64,000 nt of DNA from Sphingomonas citri (lineage in GTDB: Bacteria > Pseudomonadota > Alphaproteobacteria > Sphingomonadales > Sphingomonadaceae), in the NCBI RefSeq assembly GCF_019429485.1, contig NZ_JAHXZN010000001.1:1550001-1614000 (forward strand), written 5' to 3'. Below the pieces are notes generated by a model, which worked only from the letters and a program-made list of their open reading frames with translations, was not told the DNA's origin and searched no databases. This document shows positions 9,901 to 20,400 of the stretch, piece by piece. The position numbers and the translations under genes are program-made. Each line of letters opens with the position of its first letter. Positions within the stretch are counted from its first letter, which is position 1.

Positions 9901-11582
9901 TTGGCGCCGCCGAGGGTGATACGGGCGCGGGTAAGGTCATCATACTGAACCGAGACGGAGGCCAGACCACTGATTTGCTGGCTGACGTCGTAAAGCTGAC
10001 CGCCGTTGACCGCGTCGGTCGACCCCGCCGCTACTTGACCCTCCGCGACGTTGTGGACCCGAACTGGGCCGGGTTGGGCTCCCAGCACCGCCACGTCGTT
10101 GGTGGCGGTGGTGGTGGCCACCGTCGGCGCGCCCGGGTTCACATATTGCACCGGGCTGACGTTGCCGCTCACGCTCATGTTGCGCAGTGACAGAATTGCG
10201 TCGGCGTTGGCGGTGATCCGCGCGTCCTGATCACCGAGCAGCGTGCCCTGCGCTGCGACCGTGCTGCCGAGCGTGCCCAGCGTGCCCGCCTGCGCGGTCA
10301 CCAAGCCCTGAAGGCTGGCGATGTTGGCGGCAGCGGTGGCGAGGTCGCTGCCCTGCTGAGTCAGTGTCGCACCCTGAGTACCGACGGTGGCGCCGAGCGT
10401 GCCGAGCTGCGCGGTGTTGGCGGTGATCCGCACCTCATGGTCGGACACCTGGGTCTGCAGGTCGGTGACGGCGCTGCCGGTGCTGCCAAGCGTGGCGCGC
10501 AGCGTCGCTACATCGGCCACGTTGGCGCCAACGCTGGCCTGGAGCGCGCCGATGTCGGTCGACTGGCGCGCGATCGTCGCTCCCGCGGTCGCGACGTCGG
10601 TCGCGAGCGTGCCGACACTGCCCTGAAGCCCCTGCAGTACCTGTCCCTGCCCCGCGACGCTGCCGGTGAGCGCCGTCATCCCGTCTGTCAGCGTGGCAAG
10701 CATCCCCAAGTTTGCGCTGATCTGCGCGCCCTGCTGGTTTACCGACGCCGACAGTGTCGCGAGGTCGGCGACGTTGCCCGAGACCGTCGCCTGGAGCCCC
10801 TGAAGCTCGGTCGTCTGGCTTGCAACGGTCGTCCCCAGCGCGCCGACCGCCGCGTTCACCGTGCCGAGCAGGTCGGCGTTGGCGGTGACCTGGGCGCCCT
10901 GCTGGTTCACCGACGCCGTCAGCGTAGCGACGTCGGCGACGTTGCCCGAGACCGTCGCCTGTAGACCCTGCAGCGCGGTCGTCTGGGTCGACACGGTCGC
11001 ACCAAGCGTGCCAAGCCCCGCATTCACCGTCCCGAGCAGATTGGTGTTTGCGGTGAGCTGCGCGCCCTGCTGGCCCACAGTGGTCGACAGCGTGGCGAGA
11101 TTGGCTACGTTGCCGGTGACGGTGGTCTGCAGTCCCTGAAGCGTCGTCCCCTGCGCCGCCACGGTCGAGCCGAGCGTGCCGAGCCCTGAGCTGACGGTGT
11201 TGAGCAGGCTGGTGTTGGCGGTGAGCTGAGTCTGCTGCTGGTTCACCGAAGCGGTCACCGTCGCGAGATTGCTGGTGTTCGCTGTGTTCGCCGCCTGCAC
11301 CGTCTGCAACGTCGTGGTCTGGTTAGCGACCGTCGTGTTCAGCGTGTTGACACTGGTGTTGAGCGAGTTGGCGAGGCTGGTCGTCGCGGTAAGCTGGGTG
11401 CCCTGCGCAGTGACGGTTGTGCTCAGCGCATTCAGATTGTCATTGAGGCCCTGAAGCGTGAGGAGCTGCGCGGACGATGCCGTCGGCTGCAAGGCCACAG
11501 CGCCGGCAAGTAGCGTCAAGCAGGTCGACTGACGCAACCGGAAACGAACGGCGCGACTTGCGGCACGAGTTTGAACAGCCAT
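6936..11582 (-). CDS. Trimeric autotransporter adhesin (YadA/Hia type)
   Basis: About 1548 aa, a type Vc secreted surface adhesin. From the N-terminus: signal peptide (MAVQTRAASRAVRFRLRQST..., cleaved near SSAQ); a coiled-coil stalk of about 480 residues rich in Leu/Thr/Gln with 56-residue repeats; three or four neck-like modules with the motif VRVHNVAEGQVAAGSTDAVNGG; a YadA head of degenerate 14-residue AIG repeats (SVAIGDGAKAMDG...) spanning roughly 930-1210; a further neck; and the C-terminal YadA anchor barrel (LGATYNSRKRVGANIGIGYQF). The start at 11582 is chosen from GGGGA five bases upstream; an in-frame ATG at 11633 would spoil the signal peptide. It probably mediates adhesion or autoagglutination together with the adjacent pilus operon. 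Its size and stalk-before-head order are notable. Confidence 0.95.
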   Translation of the reverse strand: MAVQTRAASRAVRFRLRQSTCLTLLAGAVALQPTASSAQLLTLQGLNDNLNALSTTVTAQGTQLTATTSLANSLNTSVNTLNTTVANQTTTLQTVQAANTANTSNLATVTASVNQQQTQLTANTSLLNTVSSGLGTLGSTVAAQGTTLQGLQTTVTGNVANLATLSTTVGQQGAQLTANTNLLGTVNAGLGTLGATVSTQTTALQGLQATVSGNVADVATLTASVNQQGAQVTANADLLGTVNAAVGALGTTVASQTTELQGLQATVSGNVADLATLSASVNQQGAQISANLGMLATLTDGMTALTGSVAGQGQVLQGLQGSVGTLATDVATAGATIARQSTDIGALQASVGANVADVATLRATLGSTGSAVTDLQTQVSDHEVRITANTAQLGTLGATVGTQGATLTQQGSDLATAAANIASLQGLVTAQAGTLGTLGSTVAAQGTLLGDQDARITANADAILSLRNMSVSGNVSPVQYVNPGAPTVATTTATNDVAVLGAQPGPVRVHNVAEGQVAAGSTDAVNGGQLYDVSQQISGLASVSVQYDDLTRARITLGGANAAPVILANVAPGSIAPGSTEAVNGGQLADTNASVTALRNDVTSQASDLATVSTGLAAVGTTVTAQSVLLGNNANAIAALRSDTERAAIGPVRYTDPANPTVPNGGTVSQDLTLVGRDPEPVALHNVAEARLSSGSTDAVNGGQLFALAQSYQGLSDLALRYDDAGHGSATLGMAGVPVALRNVAAGTLAAGSSDAATSGQLFDTNQTVSTLTNVAALQAGLLGALDSRVGGLTQDLGQLGSALDTGARGPVRYADAAAPTVPNGGRVSQDLTLIGADSGPVRLHGVADGMIGGGSFDAVNGNQLFSMGNAVASALGSGFRYDPAGGFSGNFTFKGQSYGSVQSVFGAIETSLGTAPGAGSGGGTGTGGGTGSPDAVGAKYFHANSTMADSAASGFDSTAIGPASASSGEAAIAVGRNAVAGGISSVAIGDGAKAMDGKAVSIGLGNVASGDGAVAIGDPNYATGAGATALGKDNNATGVGAIALGNVNVANGDGSTAIGSTNQASGLGAAALGFTNVASGNGAIAIGTNNSATGDGALAIGANVVTNATDTLAIGNTAIAQGTRAVAIGNMAAATATYAAAFGYAAEARDSYSTALGTVARAEGFGSTAVGTLSSASGFATSAFGSGAIADKEGSVALGSASQTTRGAVGGYTAFGLTGAQESLGEVAIARNIAYLNPATNTYSPIGNRQITGVAAGGADTDAVNVSQLRGVSGAMGAAFVAGFGGGASYDGATGALAAPSYTLNGVTYSSVGDALQAINARLSGTTAGAPGAPSSGASGGNPSVTNTNDGTASAPVVAGDAGAGTSTQLAAATTRVAAVETRVSSVETKADAALAASSRSIQYDGDGSDSVTLGGEKAVALHNLAPGTSDGDAVNVAQLNSAMGAAVDAANSYTDQRVAALSFDLGRVNRDVSAGVAGALAMAGMPQPYEEGKSMFSLGAGTFQGQSAVAMGVSRIMEDGHTIVKLGATYNSRKRVGANIGIGYQF
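10716..11219 (-). repeat. Three tandem 168-bp coding repeats in the adhesin stalk
   Basis: Each unit encodes 56 residues beginning AN(T/A)xLLxTV and ending NQQGAQ(L/V/I)(T/S), so 8 exact heptads per unit. Further diverged copies flank both sides. Length variation by slippage or recombination here would change stalk length in steps of eight heptads. Confidence 0.85.
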
Positions 11583-12150
11583 CTCAATCCCCGTCTGAGC
11601 GATGAGGACGGGATCGCGTTCGCTGGTTAACAAGCAGAAATCAAATGGGTTAATGGATAGACACTTAGACCTAGGTCGTAGTCAATCTCTGCGATTAACA
11701 CGTAGTTAACCAAAAAAGCTAGTTTGAAGATGATCACGTGAGACAGCGCGTTGGGCTTGATTATCCCAGCGCCCTTGAGTGGCCCGCTCGCACAGTCACC
11801 GTTGAGCAATCGCGACATCAGCTGGTATGCGGGCTTTTGTTATCTCCTGATTACGGCGTGCATGAAGTGAAGACCCACAATCGGCCGTTCAGCGCCATAT
11901 CGACCCCTCCTGAGAGCGGCCGCTTGTTCACCGCCACCGGCGACGCAGACTATGTTCCCCTCGTTGCGCGCGACAGCGCTCTATACACTTTATCGAGAAA
12001 AGCTGGCGGATGGGGGTTTCGATCGGCGTCGACCCTCGACATCGCTGAAGACCCGAGTTCCTCGGAGGTTGCGGTGATCGAACCGCAGGAGCAGGTCGAC
12101 CTCTACGCGGGCCACATGCTTGCGCGAGGCAGTGCGCTTGAGGCACATCC
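11583..12150. other. Gene-poor region upstream of the adhesin
   Basis: Contains the presumed adhesin promoter in an AT-richer patch (11630-11740) and no convincing gene. Long open frames here (for example 11738-12439 on the plus strand) have no RBS and dissolve into arginine/serine-rich sequence where they overlap the next gene. Confidence 0.5.
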
Positions 12151-12156
12151 GTTCCT

Positions 12157-12654
12157 ACGAGCGCAGTCGTTCTCCTCGCCATTGTCGCCGTCGGCGTCTC
12201 CGCGCCGGAAGTCAGCCCGGTGCAGGCGAAGTTCAAGGTCGAGGCGGTGCTCAAGGACGAGGATCCGAGCGTGGACGGCATCAGGACGCTGGCGGTCGAG
12301 AGGTCGCCGGCGTTCTCGCTCGTCCTCGCCCCGGACATGCGGCGACGTGGCGGCGGTGGGGCGATCTGTTCAGTCAGGGATGATAGACGGCTCACGGACT
12401 GCCGCCTTCATGATCTTGCGCCCTCGTCCGAGGGCATGACAAGGGTGTATCATGATGCGCTTTCGCGAATACGGATCGCCAAGGCTCCCTTTGCGGGGGT
12501 GCGCGGGCGCCTCATCAGCGTCGCGGTTACGTTCGATACGATCGTCGACCGAGCTCCCGAGGGTCGCGAAGCCGTCTGCAATCCGCCGTTTTGCACGAGC
12601 GAGGGCGGTGTGCCGCCGCCTCCGCCTCCGCCACCCTCGACCGTTCCAAAATGA
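12157..12654 (+). pseudogene. Small secreted-type protein lacking a clear start codon
   Basis: The frame is open from a stop at 12139 and reads TSAVVLLAIVAVGVSAPEVSPVQ, a good signal-peptide core, followed by about 145 residues (KFKVEAVLKDEDPSVDG...; CNPPFCTSEGG near the C-terminus; then a proline run). The only standard start codon in frame is GTG at 12220, which lies after the hydrophobic core and would delete it. The gene may use a rare start, have suffered a small indel near 12120-12150, or be a sequence error. It is followed after 10 bases by another small secreted protein with its own strong RBS, which suggests the pair is or was an operon. No function recognised. Confidence 0.4.
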
Positions 12655-12664
12655 GGAAGGCCGG

Positions 12665-12913
12665 ATGACAGTCGCCGTTGCTGCGTTAATCTTCGCTCTG
12701 GTTCCGCTCGGCGGGTTGCCTTCGTCCGGCCCGCCGACTGCATCTGACAGGAAGATCTGCCGGCGGGAGGACAGCACGGGCAGCATTCTGTCGAGGCGGA
12801 TTTGCCATCGCCGAGGCGAGTGGGAGCGTGTCTATGAAACTCGTCGCAGAGCCGCCGACGAGGCTATGCGGTCCCGAGGGGCTACGCGTCCCGCCTCTCA
12901 GCTGGATCAGTAG
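12665..12913 (+). CDS. Small secreted protein with sphingomonad CRRE..TGS.L..RxC motif
   Basis: An 82-aa product with a signal peptide (MTVAVAALIFALVPLGGLPSSG) and a mature part DRKICRREDSTGSILSRRICHRRGEWER. I recall this two-cysteine pattern (KxCRRE..TGSxxxxRxCxxxxEW) as common in small sphingomonad periplasmic proteins of unknown role. The start is firm: GAGGAAGG lies 4 bases upstream of ATG 12665. It sits 10 bases downstream of the preceding small secreted frame. The two Cys may form one disulfide. Confidence 0.7.
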   Translation: MTVAVAALIFALVPLGGLPSSGPPTASDRKICRREDSTGSILSRRICHRRGEWERVYETRRRAADEAMRSRGATRPASQLDQ

Positions 12914-13507
12914 AACAGCGCGGCCTCAATGGGCGCTTGCGGCCCCCTCGCCCTCTCGGGCCGAGGACCCAGAAGCGGTCACTCAGGGCGCCTTCCCCGC
13001 CTTCCAGCTTCGGACGCTCGTTAATCTTGGCAGTCGATGCCTTTGAAGCTCTGATTCCAAGCGGCACCCGATCTTGTAGCCTGTAGCAAGGGCAGCGCGA
13101 TCGATGACGCCGCAGGCCTGCTCGTTATCGGCGGGGTATATATGACAATGCTCCGGTCGCGTTGACGACCGAGGCTCTCGTCAACCCTCATGCTGGTAAG
13201 GTCCGAGCTTATTTGTCACTTTCGCGAACTGCACGATGTGCTCTGCGGTCCGTTCCGGGCGACAAGAAGGAACGTGAAAAGATAAGACGCGCCATCGGTG
13301 GAAGGGGACCAAGCGGTCGCCGCGGCGGCCGAGGCAGTGCTCGCGGGACCGCTTGAGCTGTGGGAGCGATCGCGGCGCCGCTGGCCGCCCTTCCGTGAAG
13401 CGGCTGCTGGCGCTCACCTTCGATGAGACGTGCGAGTGGTGGTCCGAGAAGCTTGTAGACGTCTGACCTTGGGGTTCCTCGGCCGACGATCGTTCCGCCT
13501 AGAATTC
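12914..13507. other. Decayed region left of the IS element
   Basis: About 590 bp with short coding-like stretches in several frames (for example 13300-13470 on the plus strand, including ALTFDETCEWWSEKLVDV before a stop) but no intact gene and no recognised family. Likely remnants of genes lost around the IS6-family element. Confidence 0.4.
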
Positions 13508-14344
13508 GGGGTGCTGTCGATCTAATGCGAACCCGCCTCTACCCGATGCACCTCAACCTTCGTAGGCGGCGGGTTAGCTGGCGAGCGCCTGCCACTCGGC
13601 CAGCGCCGCGGAGCGGCGCTGCTTGTAGGTCTGCCTGTCGACGAGGTGACGTTCGTGGTTGAAGTGGTTGTGGACGTTGGCGTGGACCGAGGCGAACTTC
13701 TGTAAGGTGCGCATCTGCCGGAACCGCAGCATCGCCCGCTCTCGTCGCCTGAAGGGCAGATGTGAGTTCTCCACCCGGTTGTTGGCCCAGCGACCCACCT
13801 CCTGCTTCTCGCGGTTGCCGAGCTCCGCTAGAGCAGCAGCGTAGGAGCGCAGACCATCGGTGGCGATCGCCTCAGGTGAGCCGTGGCGCTTGAGCGCCTT
13901 CTTCATGAACGCGAGCGCTGCCTTCTTGTCACGGCTTTTAGTAACGTAGCTCTCAAGGATCTCGCCCTCGTGATCCACCGCCCGCCACAGGTAGACCATT
14001 TCGCCATTCAGTTTCACGTACATCTCGTCCAAATGCCAGCGCCAATGACGAAAGCCGCGCATTCGGCTCACCCGCTGGCGCCGCACCTCGCCGGCGAACA
14101 GCGGACCGAACCTGTTCCACCACAGCCTGACCGTCTCGTGGCAGATGTCGATCCCGCGCTCGAACAGCAGGTCCTCCACGTTCCGCAATGACAGCGGGAA
14201 GCGCACGTACATGAGCACCACAAGCCGGATCACCTCCAGTGACGAGTTGAAGTAGCGGAAGGGCGAGGCTGGCTTGCGCGGGCGAGGCATGCTTCTCCCC
14301 TACCCCGCCCGTCGCTGTAGGTGCATTAGCTTTGACAGAGCCCC
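13508..14344 (-). mobile_element. IS6-family insertion sequence
   Basis: About 837 bp with one transposase gene. Imperfect terminal inverted repeats are visible: the right end read inward is GGGGCTCTGTCAAAGCTAATGC and the left end GGGGTGCTGTCGATCTAATGC, matching except for a few substitutions and one gap. The CTCTGT core matches the IS6 family end consensus. The 8 bases outside each end (TAGAATTC left, TGCACGAC right) are different, so there is no target-site duplication. The right end abuts a truncated DUF805 gene. Confidence 0.85.
13574..14290 (-). CDS. IS6-family DDE transposase
   Basis: A 238-aa transposase catalysing replicative transposition with cointegrate formation. It has the N-terminal helix-turn-helix region (SLRNVEDLLFERGIDICHETVRLWWNRFG) and the DDE catalytic domain: first Asp in WHLDEMYVKLNG, second Asp in ATDGLRSY, Glu in NRVENSHLPFRRRERAM. 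This is the full family length with no frameshift, so it is probably active. GGGGAGAAGC before the ATG at 14290 is a good RBS. Confidence 0.95.
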   Translation of the reverse strand: MPRPRKPASPFRYFNSSLEVIRLVVLMYVRFPLSLRNVEDLLFERGIDICHETVRLWWNRFGPLFAGEVRRQRVSRMRGFRHWRWHLDEMYVKLNGEMVYLWRAVDHEGEILESYVTKSRDKKAALAFMKKALKRHGSPEAIATDGLRSYAAALAELGNREKQEVGRWANNRVENSHLPFRRRERAMLRFRQMRTLQKFASVHANVHNHFNHERHLVDRQTYKQRRSAALAEWQALAS

Positions 14345-14445
14345 TGCACGACGTCGGCCTGTCCGGCCTGAATGCGATCTGGATTCTGATCCTCGCCCTG
14401 CTCGGCGACCCGCTCGAGACACGGTCGCAGATCCTCATGGTCTAG
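14344..14445 (+). pseudogene. C-terminal remnant of a DUF805 membrane protein gene
   Basis: Immediately outside the IS right end the plus strand is open for 33 codons, then a TAG. The translation LHDVGLSGLNAIWILILAL matches the hallmark RLHDxGxSGWW...LLL segment of the DUF805 inner-membrane family. The upstream half is missing and is not found on the other side of the IS, so the IS, or a deletion adjacent to it, removed it. Confidence 0.6.
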
Positions 14446-14457
14446 TCATATGAGCTT

Positions 14458-17400
14458 TCATCCCAGCTCAATTGGTCGCGACACCCCAATCACCATCATT
14501 TGAGCCTCGCGCAGTTCGGAGTCGACGGTGTCCAGATCAAATGGTGACGCCTGGACGTTTGGAGGCGTCGCAGGCGTAACGGGGGCGGCTTTCAACACGG
14601 CATCGAGGATACGGAACGGCGATGTCGCGAGCGGCTCGTCTTCGGTACCGAAGGAACGAGCCTCCTTGGTTGCCAGCACGGTCAGCAGGCGGACACGCCC
14701 GGCGGTGGGCCAAAATCCACTCGGGAAGCCGATCGAAGATCCAGCCGCGTCACTCGTGTTCAGCGGTGCGGCGAATACCGGCATCTCGGACAGGCGGCCT
14801 TCGGCATTGGTGATCCATCGCGTGACGACAGCGATTAGCCTGTGGCCGGGAGCAGGAGCTTGCGGGGTGCCCTGTTCGTCATTGGGTAAAGGGTGGACCG
14901 CGGTCGCCGCGCCTCCCGCAATGAGCATAGCCCGTCCACCGGAGATTTTAAACGCCAGGTCCTCGACCCTCCGGATGGATGATACTGCGGGCCCAAGGCT
15001 GGCCGGGCGGCACCGGAAGCGTGAGGAGTCGCCGAAAAACTGAACCCAGAACGGGCTGGAGAAAGCGCTCACGGAGAATGGCTGCAGTTGGGCATCTTTG
15101 AGAATTTCGGGCGTGCCTGGCAGATCGATGCGCAGTGTACCCTTTCCTTCGGGAGTTTTGAGACGCGCAAGCATGCCACCCCGCCACTGCCGCTCGCTTG
15201 CCGTCGATGCGGCGCCCGGCCGAGCCCAAACGATGACGTCGAAGGTGTCTGGGGCCTCCTCGGCGGCGTTCGGATCGACCGGTGCGGTTGGGGAAATGTC
15301 GATACGTAGCTGGACCGAGCCGTTGTCTAAGGCCGGAAATTCAATCGGCGGCAAATGATTGATACGCCATCCCGGATGGTCGGGGTCCATTAGGGGTTCG
15401 GACATCGCGGCGCGAAGACGAACGTCGTCTCCTTGGCGCTCAATTGTAATCGCCAGCCGTCGAGGAATCACGTGGGGTGGGACATCGTCCTCGATCTTCA
15501 CCGCGATCGGCGCGTCGCCATCGATAATCGGCAGTGTCCAGTCGAGGCGTAATCCCTGGAACCCTAGAGGGTGATTAATATACGGGCAATTCGGGGCGGC
15601 TGGCACAGGTGGGACGGGAACCGGCGCGGCTGTTTTCGGTGGACTAAAACGCCATGCGAGCCGACGCCTTGGCTCAGTTATGGTGCCGAGTGCCTCCGCC
15701 CACTGCCAAAGCGCAAGGCCGCTTAGCAATCCGGCTGGACGTTCGATGAGCTCGGGGTCGGCGAGCCGCCGGTAAAGGAGTTGAAACAGCGGCCTCGCCG
15801 CCAACCGCTCGGTTAGTGTCGTATCGGCTGACGGCTCAACCTGCGGTTCGACTATGAAGCTGCTGCGCCTGAAGTCGCTGCTTGCACCTTCGCTCTGGGT
15901 CCAGCCGAGCGGACCGGACAACGACAGGCTGGTGCTAGCGAAAGGCGCGGCCTTGCCGGTGAGGATGGGATCGGGACCCCAGCTTTGCCAAAATGTGGGA
16001 TATTGCAGCGCCTGCTCGATGGCATTGTCGTTGCCGAACAACGATCGCAGCTCATTCTGCCGCCAACCGGGCTCATTCGCATGGCCCACGAAAGCTTCCG
16101 GGAGCGGATGTCGCGTCAGGAGGCTGACCAGCTGCAACCGGTCGCCGAGATTGCCCAAGGCGTGCCACGGCTCGTTGAAAAGAAGCATGACCGGCGCGGC
16201 CGCTGAAGCCTCACGCAGTTGTTCGGCGAGAGGCAGCCACAGTTCGAGTCCTGGCCGGCGAGGCTCGGGAGGTTCCGCGGAGACACCGGCCGAAGGTGCG
16301 ATCGCACCCCGCGCGAGGACGTGAGCCCAGCGGGCATGTCGCAGGTCCTCAAGATCCTCGTTCGGACCCTCGAGCGTTCGGCGGTTGAAGCCAGGTTCGC
16401 TAGGATAACGACCTTGGAATTCGAGTGCGAAGCGCCAGAGGGTGGGGTTGCCACGGTAAGTCATGTCGCGCATGACGAGCGGTGTTTCCGGGCGCTCATC
16501 CAGACGATCTCGACGGCGGATGTGATAAGGAGTGAGTGCGACGGGTCCCTCACGTTCGGCGTCGGTGTCCTCGCGTCCGGTGAACAGCCGTTGCGCCCAA
16601 GCGCCATAAGCCTTGAACCCTGCGTCGTCTGCGGGCGGAGCTTCGCCCCCAGTCCGTCCGCGCCAGGTCCAGCGCTGGTCGAGTACCGTCACATCCGCGA
16701 ACAGACGCATGACGCGCGCGGCTGCACGAGTTTGCGGCGCTGCAAGGGTCGGGCGAGCCTCGACGCGTTGCAGCCGCCCCGTGCCGTCAGCGAGAACCTT
16801 GCCCCAGTCTACGAAGACATTGCCGGTGCGATTTGTGAACCGATTGCGCCAAGGGTCGCTGCCTAGGGCGTCCTGTATGATCTTTTGGTCGGCTGAGGCC
16901 TCGGCGCGAAGCCTTAGTGGCGCCCCAAGGACATGGCGGTCTACCCGCCGACGGCCTCGTGCTAAGGCGGCCGAAAAACGCGCTTTTGGTCCTTCGAAAT
17001 CGTCGATATCGACGGCCGCGTAGACGCGCACTTCGACCGTTCTACCGGCGGGGATCGTCACCGTTGCCTGGCTTCCTGCTAACACGACATCGATATCGGC
17101 GGCGTCGGGGTCGAAGTTGGCCGGCGGCCCGCGCCGGAGCTTGAGTTCTAGGCCGAGCTTGCGATCTCCATGCGGATCTTTGCTGGTATCCTGACGAAGC
17201 GGGATTTCAAGAAGCGCACCGCTGGTTCGCGTGCGCGGGAACAGCGGGACGACTTCAAGAAAGAGGGCGGTGACCCGCGGGTGGTCGAGCGTGGTGTCGT
17301 TGCCAATTATCGCTGGCTGCTGAGCCGCAGTGTAAGCCGAATTGATCCTGCGATTATGCTCGGTGCTGCCGAGCGGTGTCGCGGACAGCACGTGACGGAC

Positions 17401-20400
17401 CCAAGTTGAGAGTGGGACCGCCGGGGGACGTGCGCGAAAGACGGCATCGCTAGTCCGGCTGTCGAGTGCTGCGATCTCGGCCTGCTGGCCGGCCGTCTCC
17501 GGGCAAACTTGCCGATGCGATCCGATCCAGACTCGTGGCGGAACGATCCGAGCGGCACCCACGACGGCACCGATGGCGATGTGGATGTCGTTCGCCGTGA
17601 CTGCGGCCGCAAGGGTGGCATCGCCAAGGGGCTCTGAAACGTGGACGAGATCGGGTTCGAGGGTCGCGACATTTCCAGCGGCGTCCGCTTCCATGAGGAG
17701 ATTCGCGGCTACGGAGATGGTGCCAGGTTCCCACGAGATGATGAACTGCAAATGCCACTCGCCGGTATCGGCGGCGCTCAACGTATCGCGCTTGGCTTCG
17801 GGAAGGACGACGAGGATTTCACCGGCCGCCTCAGCGACCTGCTGTAGGGCGCCGCCGCGAATGCGGATTACGAGGGCTTCACGCGCTGCTCCCAACCTTC
17901 CTTGGCGAAGTGCAAGGACCGCTTCGCCGCCTTGACCGAGCGACAGGCCGTAGATCTTGATGTCGAGTTTACTGGACGGGGCGAAAGGTAAAATGCCCGA
18001 ACCGTCCTGTTCGGAGAGATAGAAATTCGCAGTCTCGCCCTCGGGGATGTCGATAGGGGGCGGCAGGTCCGGAAGTTCAGCAGCGAGCGGCCGCGCGCCT
18101 TCCGGCACGCGCTTCGCTTGGCTCCCAGATTGACGCTGATCCCAGCGCGGCGCGGCGATCGGCGTGCGGCAAAGGTAGTGAACTGGGGCGGAGAAACCCG
18201 GTTCGTCCACCAACGGCCGGCGCAGCGCGGCGGGGTCGCCCGCGCGCCAAAGGCTGGGAGGAAGCGCGCCGCCTTGGGCGACAAGAAAGCTGCGGAAGCT
18301 GTACATCCAGCCAAAGCGCATTTGAGGAATGGTTCTACCCCAAGCGACGTCAGCATCGACGCCATCGAACGGCTGCAACGCATATAGCTCGTCCGGGTCC
18401 GCGTCGCTTTGCTCTACCGTCAAGGGAGCGACGAGTGGCCGCGCCTGAAACGCAAAAGTGCGGATATCGGCACCCTCGCGGGCGGTCGGCCGAGATCCCA
18501 CCGCAAGCTCCTGGTCAGCCTCATTCCAGGGATACTGGACGCGTGCGGCGTTGAGCGTGAAAGTGTCGGCAAAGGCAGCGGTTGAAGCCGCGTCAGGGGC
18601 GAAGGCGCGGCCGTCTGCTTGGACGAGGACGGCCACGCCGGTGGTTTCGCCGACGAGATCGTCGGTCGCGATCGCGTCGCCAAGATCATAGGGAACTACG
18701 ATGGGATGAGCGTCAGGAATCGGCAGATCGACGGCCGTCCCACTGTCGAGCGGAACAAGTAGGGTCGACTCTCGCGCCTCGGCTTTTCCATAGGTGGCGG
18801 TGAAACGATCAATGAGGACCGTCCGCAGGTGAGCGAGACGGTCCACGTCGGCGGCATCCTGCGAGAGCGGCAACAGGGGAGGGTGCAGCGCGGGATCGAA
18901 CCGGGCCGTTATCCAAGCGGAAAAGGCATCGCTGACCATGGCGAGCATACGCTCGCGAATGGCAAGCCCGACGACGGGAGTAGCGGCGGCACCACTAGCG
19001 AGCGCGCCTGCGAGCGTTGGTGGTGCCTGAACCAGCCAGCCCTGCGGATCGAGCTTTGCGAGTCGCTCGGTGAAAGCGCTGATGAAGAGCGGCTGCACGC
19101 CCGAGGGGTCGGCCTGGGCCGCCCGGCCTATGAGGTCAGGGAGCCCAACGCTGCCGAAGCGAAGGTTGAAGGCTTGGATCGCGAGGACCTCAACGGTTGG
19201 TGGGCGGGATCCGAGCTGGGGAAGTTCGGCCGTTGCATCGGACAGAGCCAGCTTCACCGGTGCATGGCCGTCGTCGATGGTAATCATGCCGACGAGACGA
19301 CACGTTTGGTCGGCACCGACAGGGATCGGAGCGCCGAACGCGGCTCCTGCGAGCATCCACTGTGCGCCCGCGGCGCTTAGCGTGAGCACCAAATCTGCCT
19401 GGCCGCCGGCGCTTAGTCCGACGGGATCGGCCGCCAGGCGAAGAGTGAGGAGATCGCCGGCAGCCCCGCCTGGCAAAGAGACCGTAAAGTCGAGCTCAAA
19501 GGGTTGGGTTGAAAGGCTAGGCTGACCCGGATCCACTCCCCCTGTAAATGTGGGGATGAGGGTTACCCATCCGGTCGGCTTCCCGGTTAGCGCCTCTGAG
19601 ACGTAGGCTTGGGCGATCGGTAGGATGTCGTTCGCCGCGAGTGCGTATCCAGTTCCGTCGGGACCAGCCAAAGCCTGGCGCCATTGACGCAGGAGCAACG
19701 TCGCCGTGACGTCCTGGCGCGTCAACAAGGCGCCGCGAGCCGCAAGCTCCGCCGTTGCGGTCCGGGCTGCCGCCGACCCGCCTCGATCTTCGGAGTCGAT
19801 AAAGGCCGCGAACAGACCGGGCCAACCCGCGGCGGCATACCGCGTCTCGTAGGCGGCAAGGGCACTCAGCACGGCGTCTCGTGCGCCGGGAGGAAGCGGG
19901 CTCTGATTGTCTCCGCTGGCCTGCGCGAGCGCGTTCAATAGGCGTGCAACGGGAAAAGCGCGCCCAGCCGTTGCCATGATCCCGGTACCCGAGGCATCGC
20001 GAGCTGCCGCCACCGAGACGCGGCGAAGGAATGCGTCCCAATCGGCGCCATCGTTCTGGGCGGGATTGGGTGGCACGGGTGGGACCGGAGCCGGTGGATG
20101 GTAGATGGCTCTCGCGATCTCGGGATCGGCGAGGCGCGCCGTGAGATCGAAGGCCTCCGACACACGGCGCACAAATTGTGCTGGCCAGTCATTGTCGAAC
20201 TGGGAGGTTTGTCCCATCGCGCCGGAAAGCGAAACGTCGAGCGTCGTCGAATCGACGTAGCTGAGCGGGGCGCCGCCAGCATGATGAAGCGAGGGCAAGA
20301 CCAGGGCGCGGATCTCCGAGCCGGCCACTGCAGGGGTGTAGGTAACGAGCAGGGCTTCGCGGTTATCGTTTCCGAGTTCCAAGGTCTCGGGCACGCGCAC

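Noticed and set aside
11738..12439. Long plus-strand open frame (233 aa)
   Set aside because: No ribosome site, no family match, and its second half becomes arginine/serine-rich where it overlaps the better-supported frame at 12157-12654.
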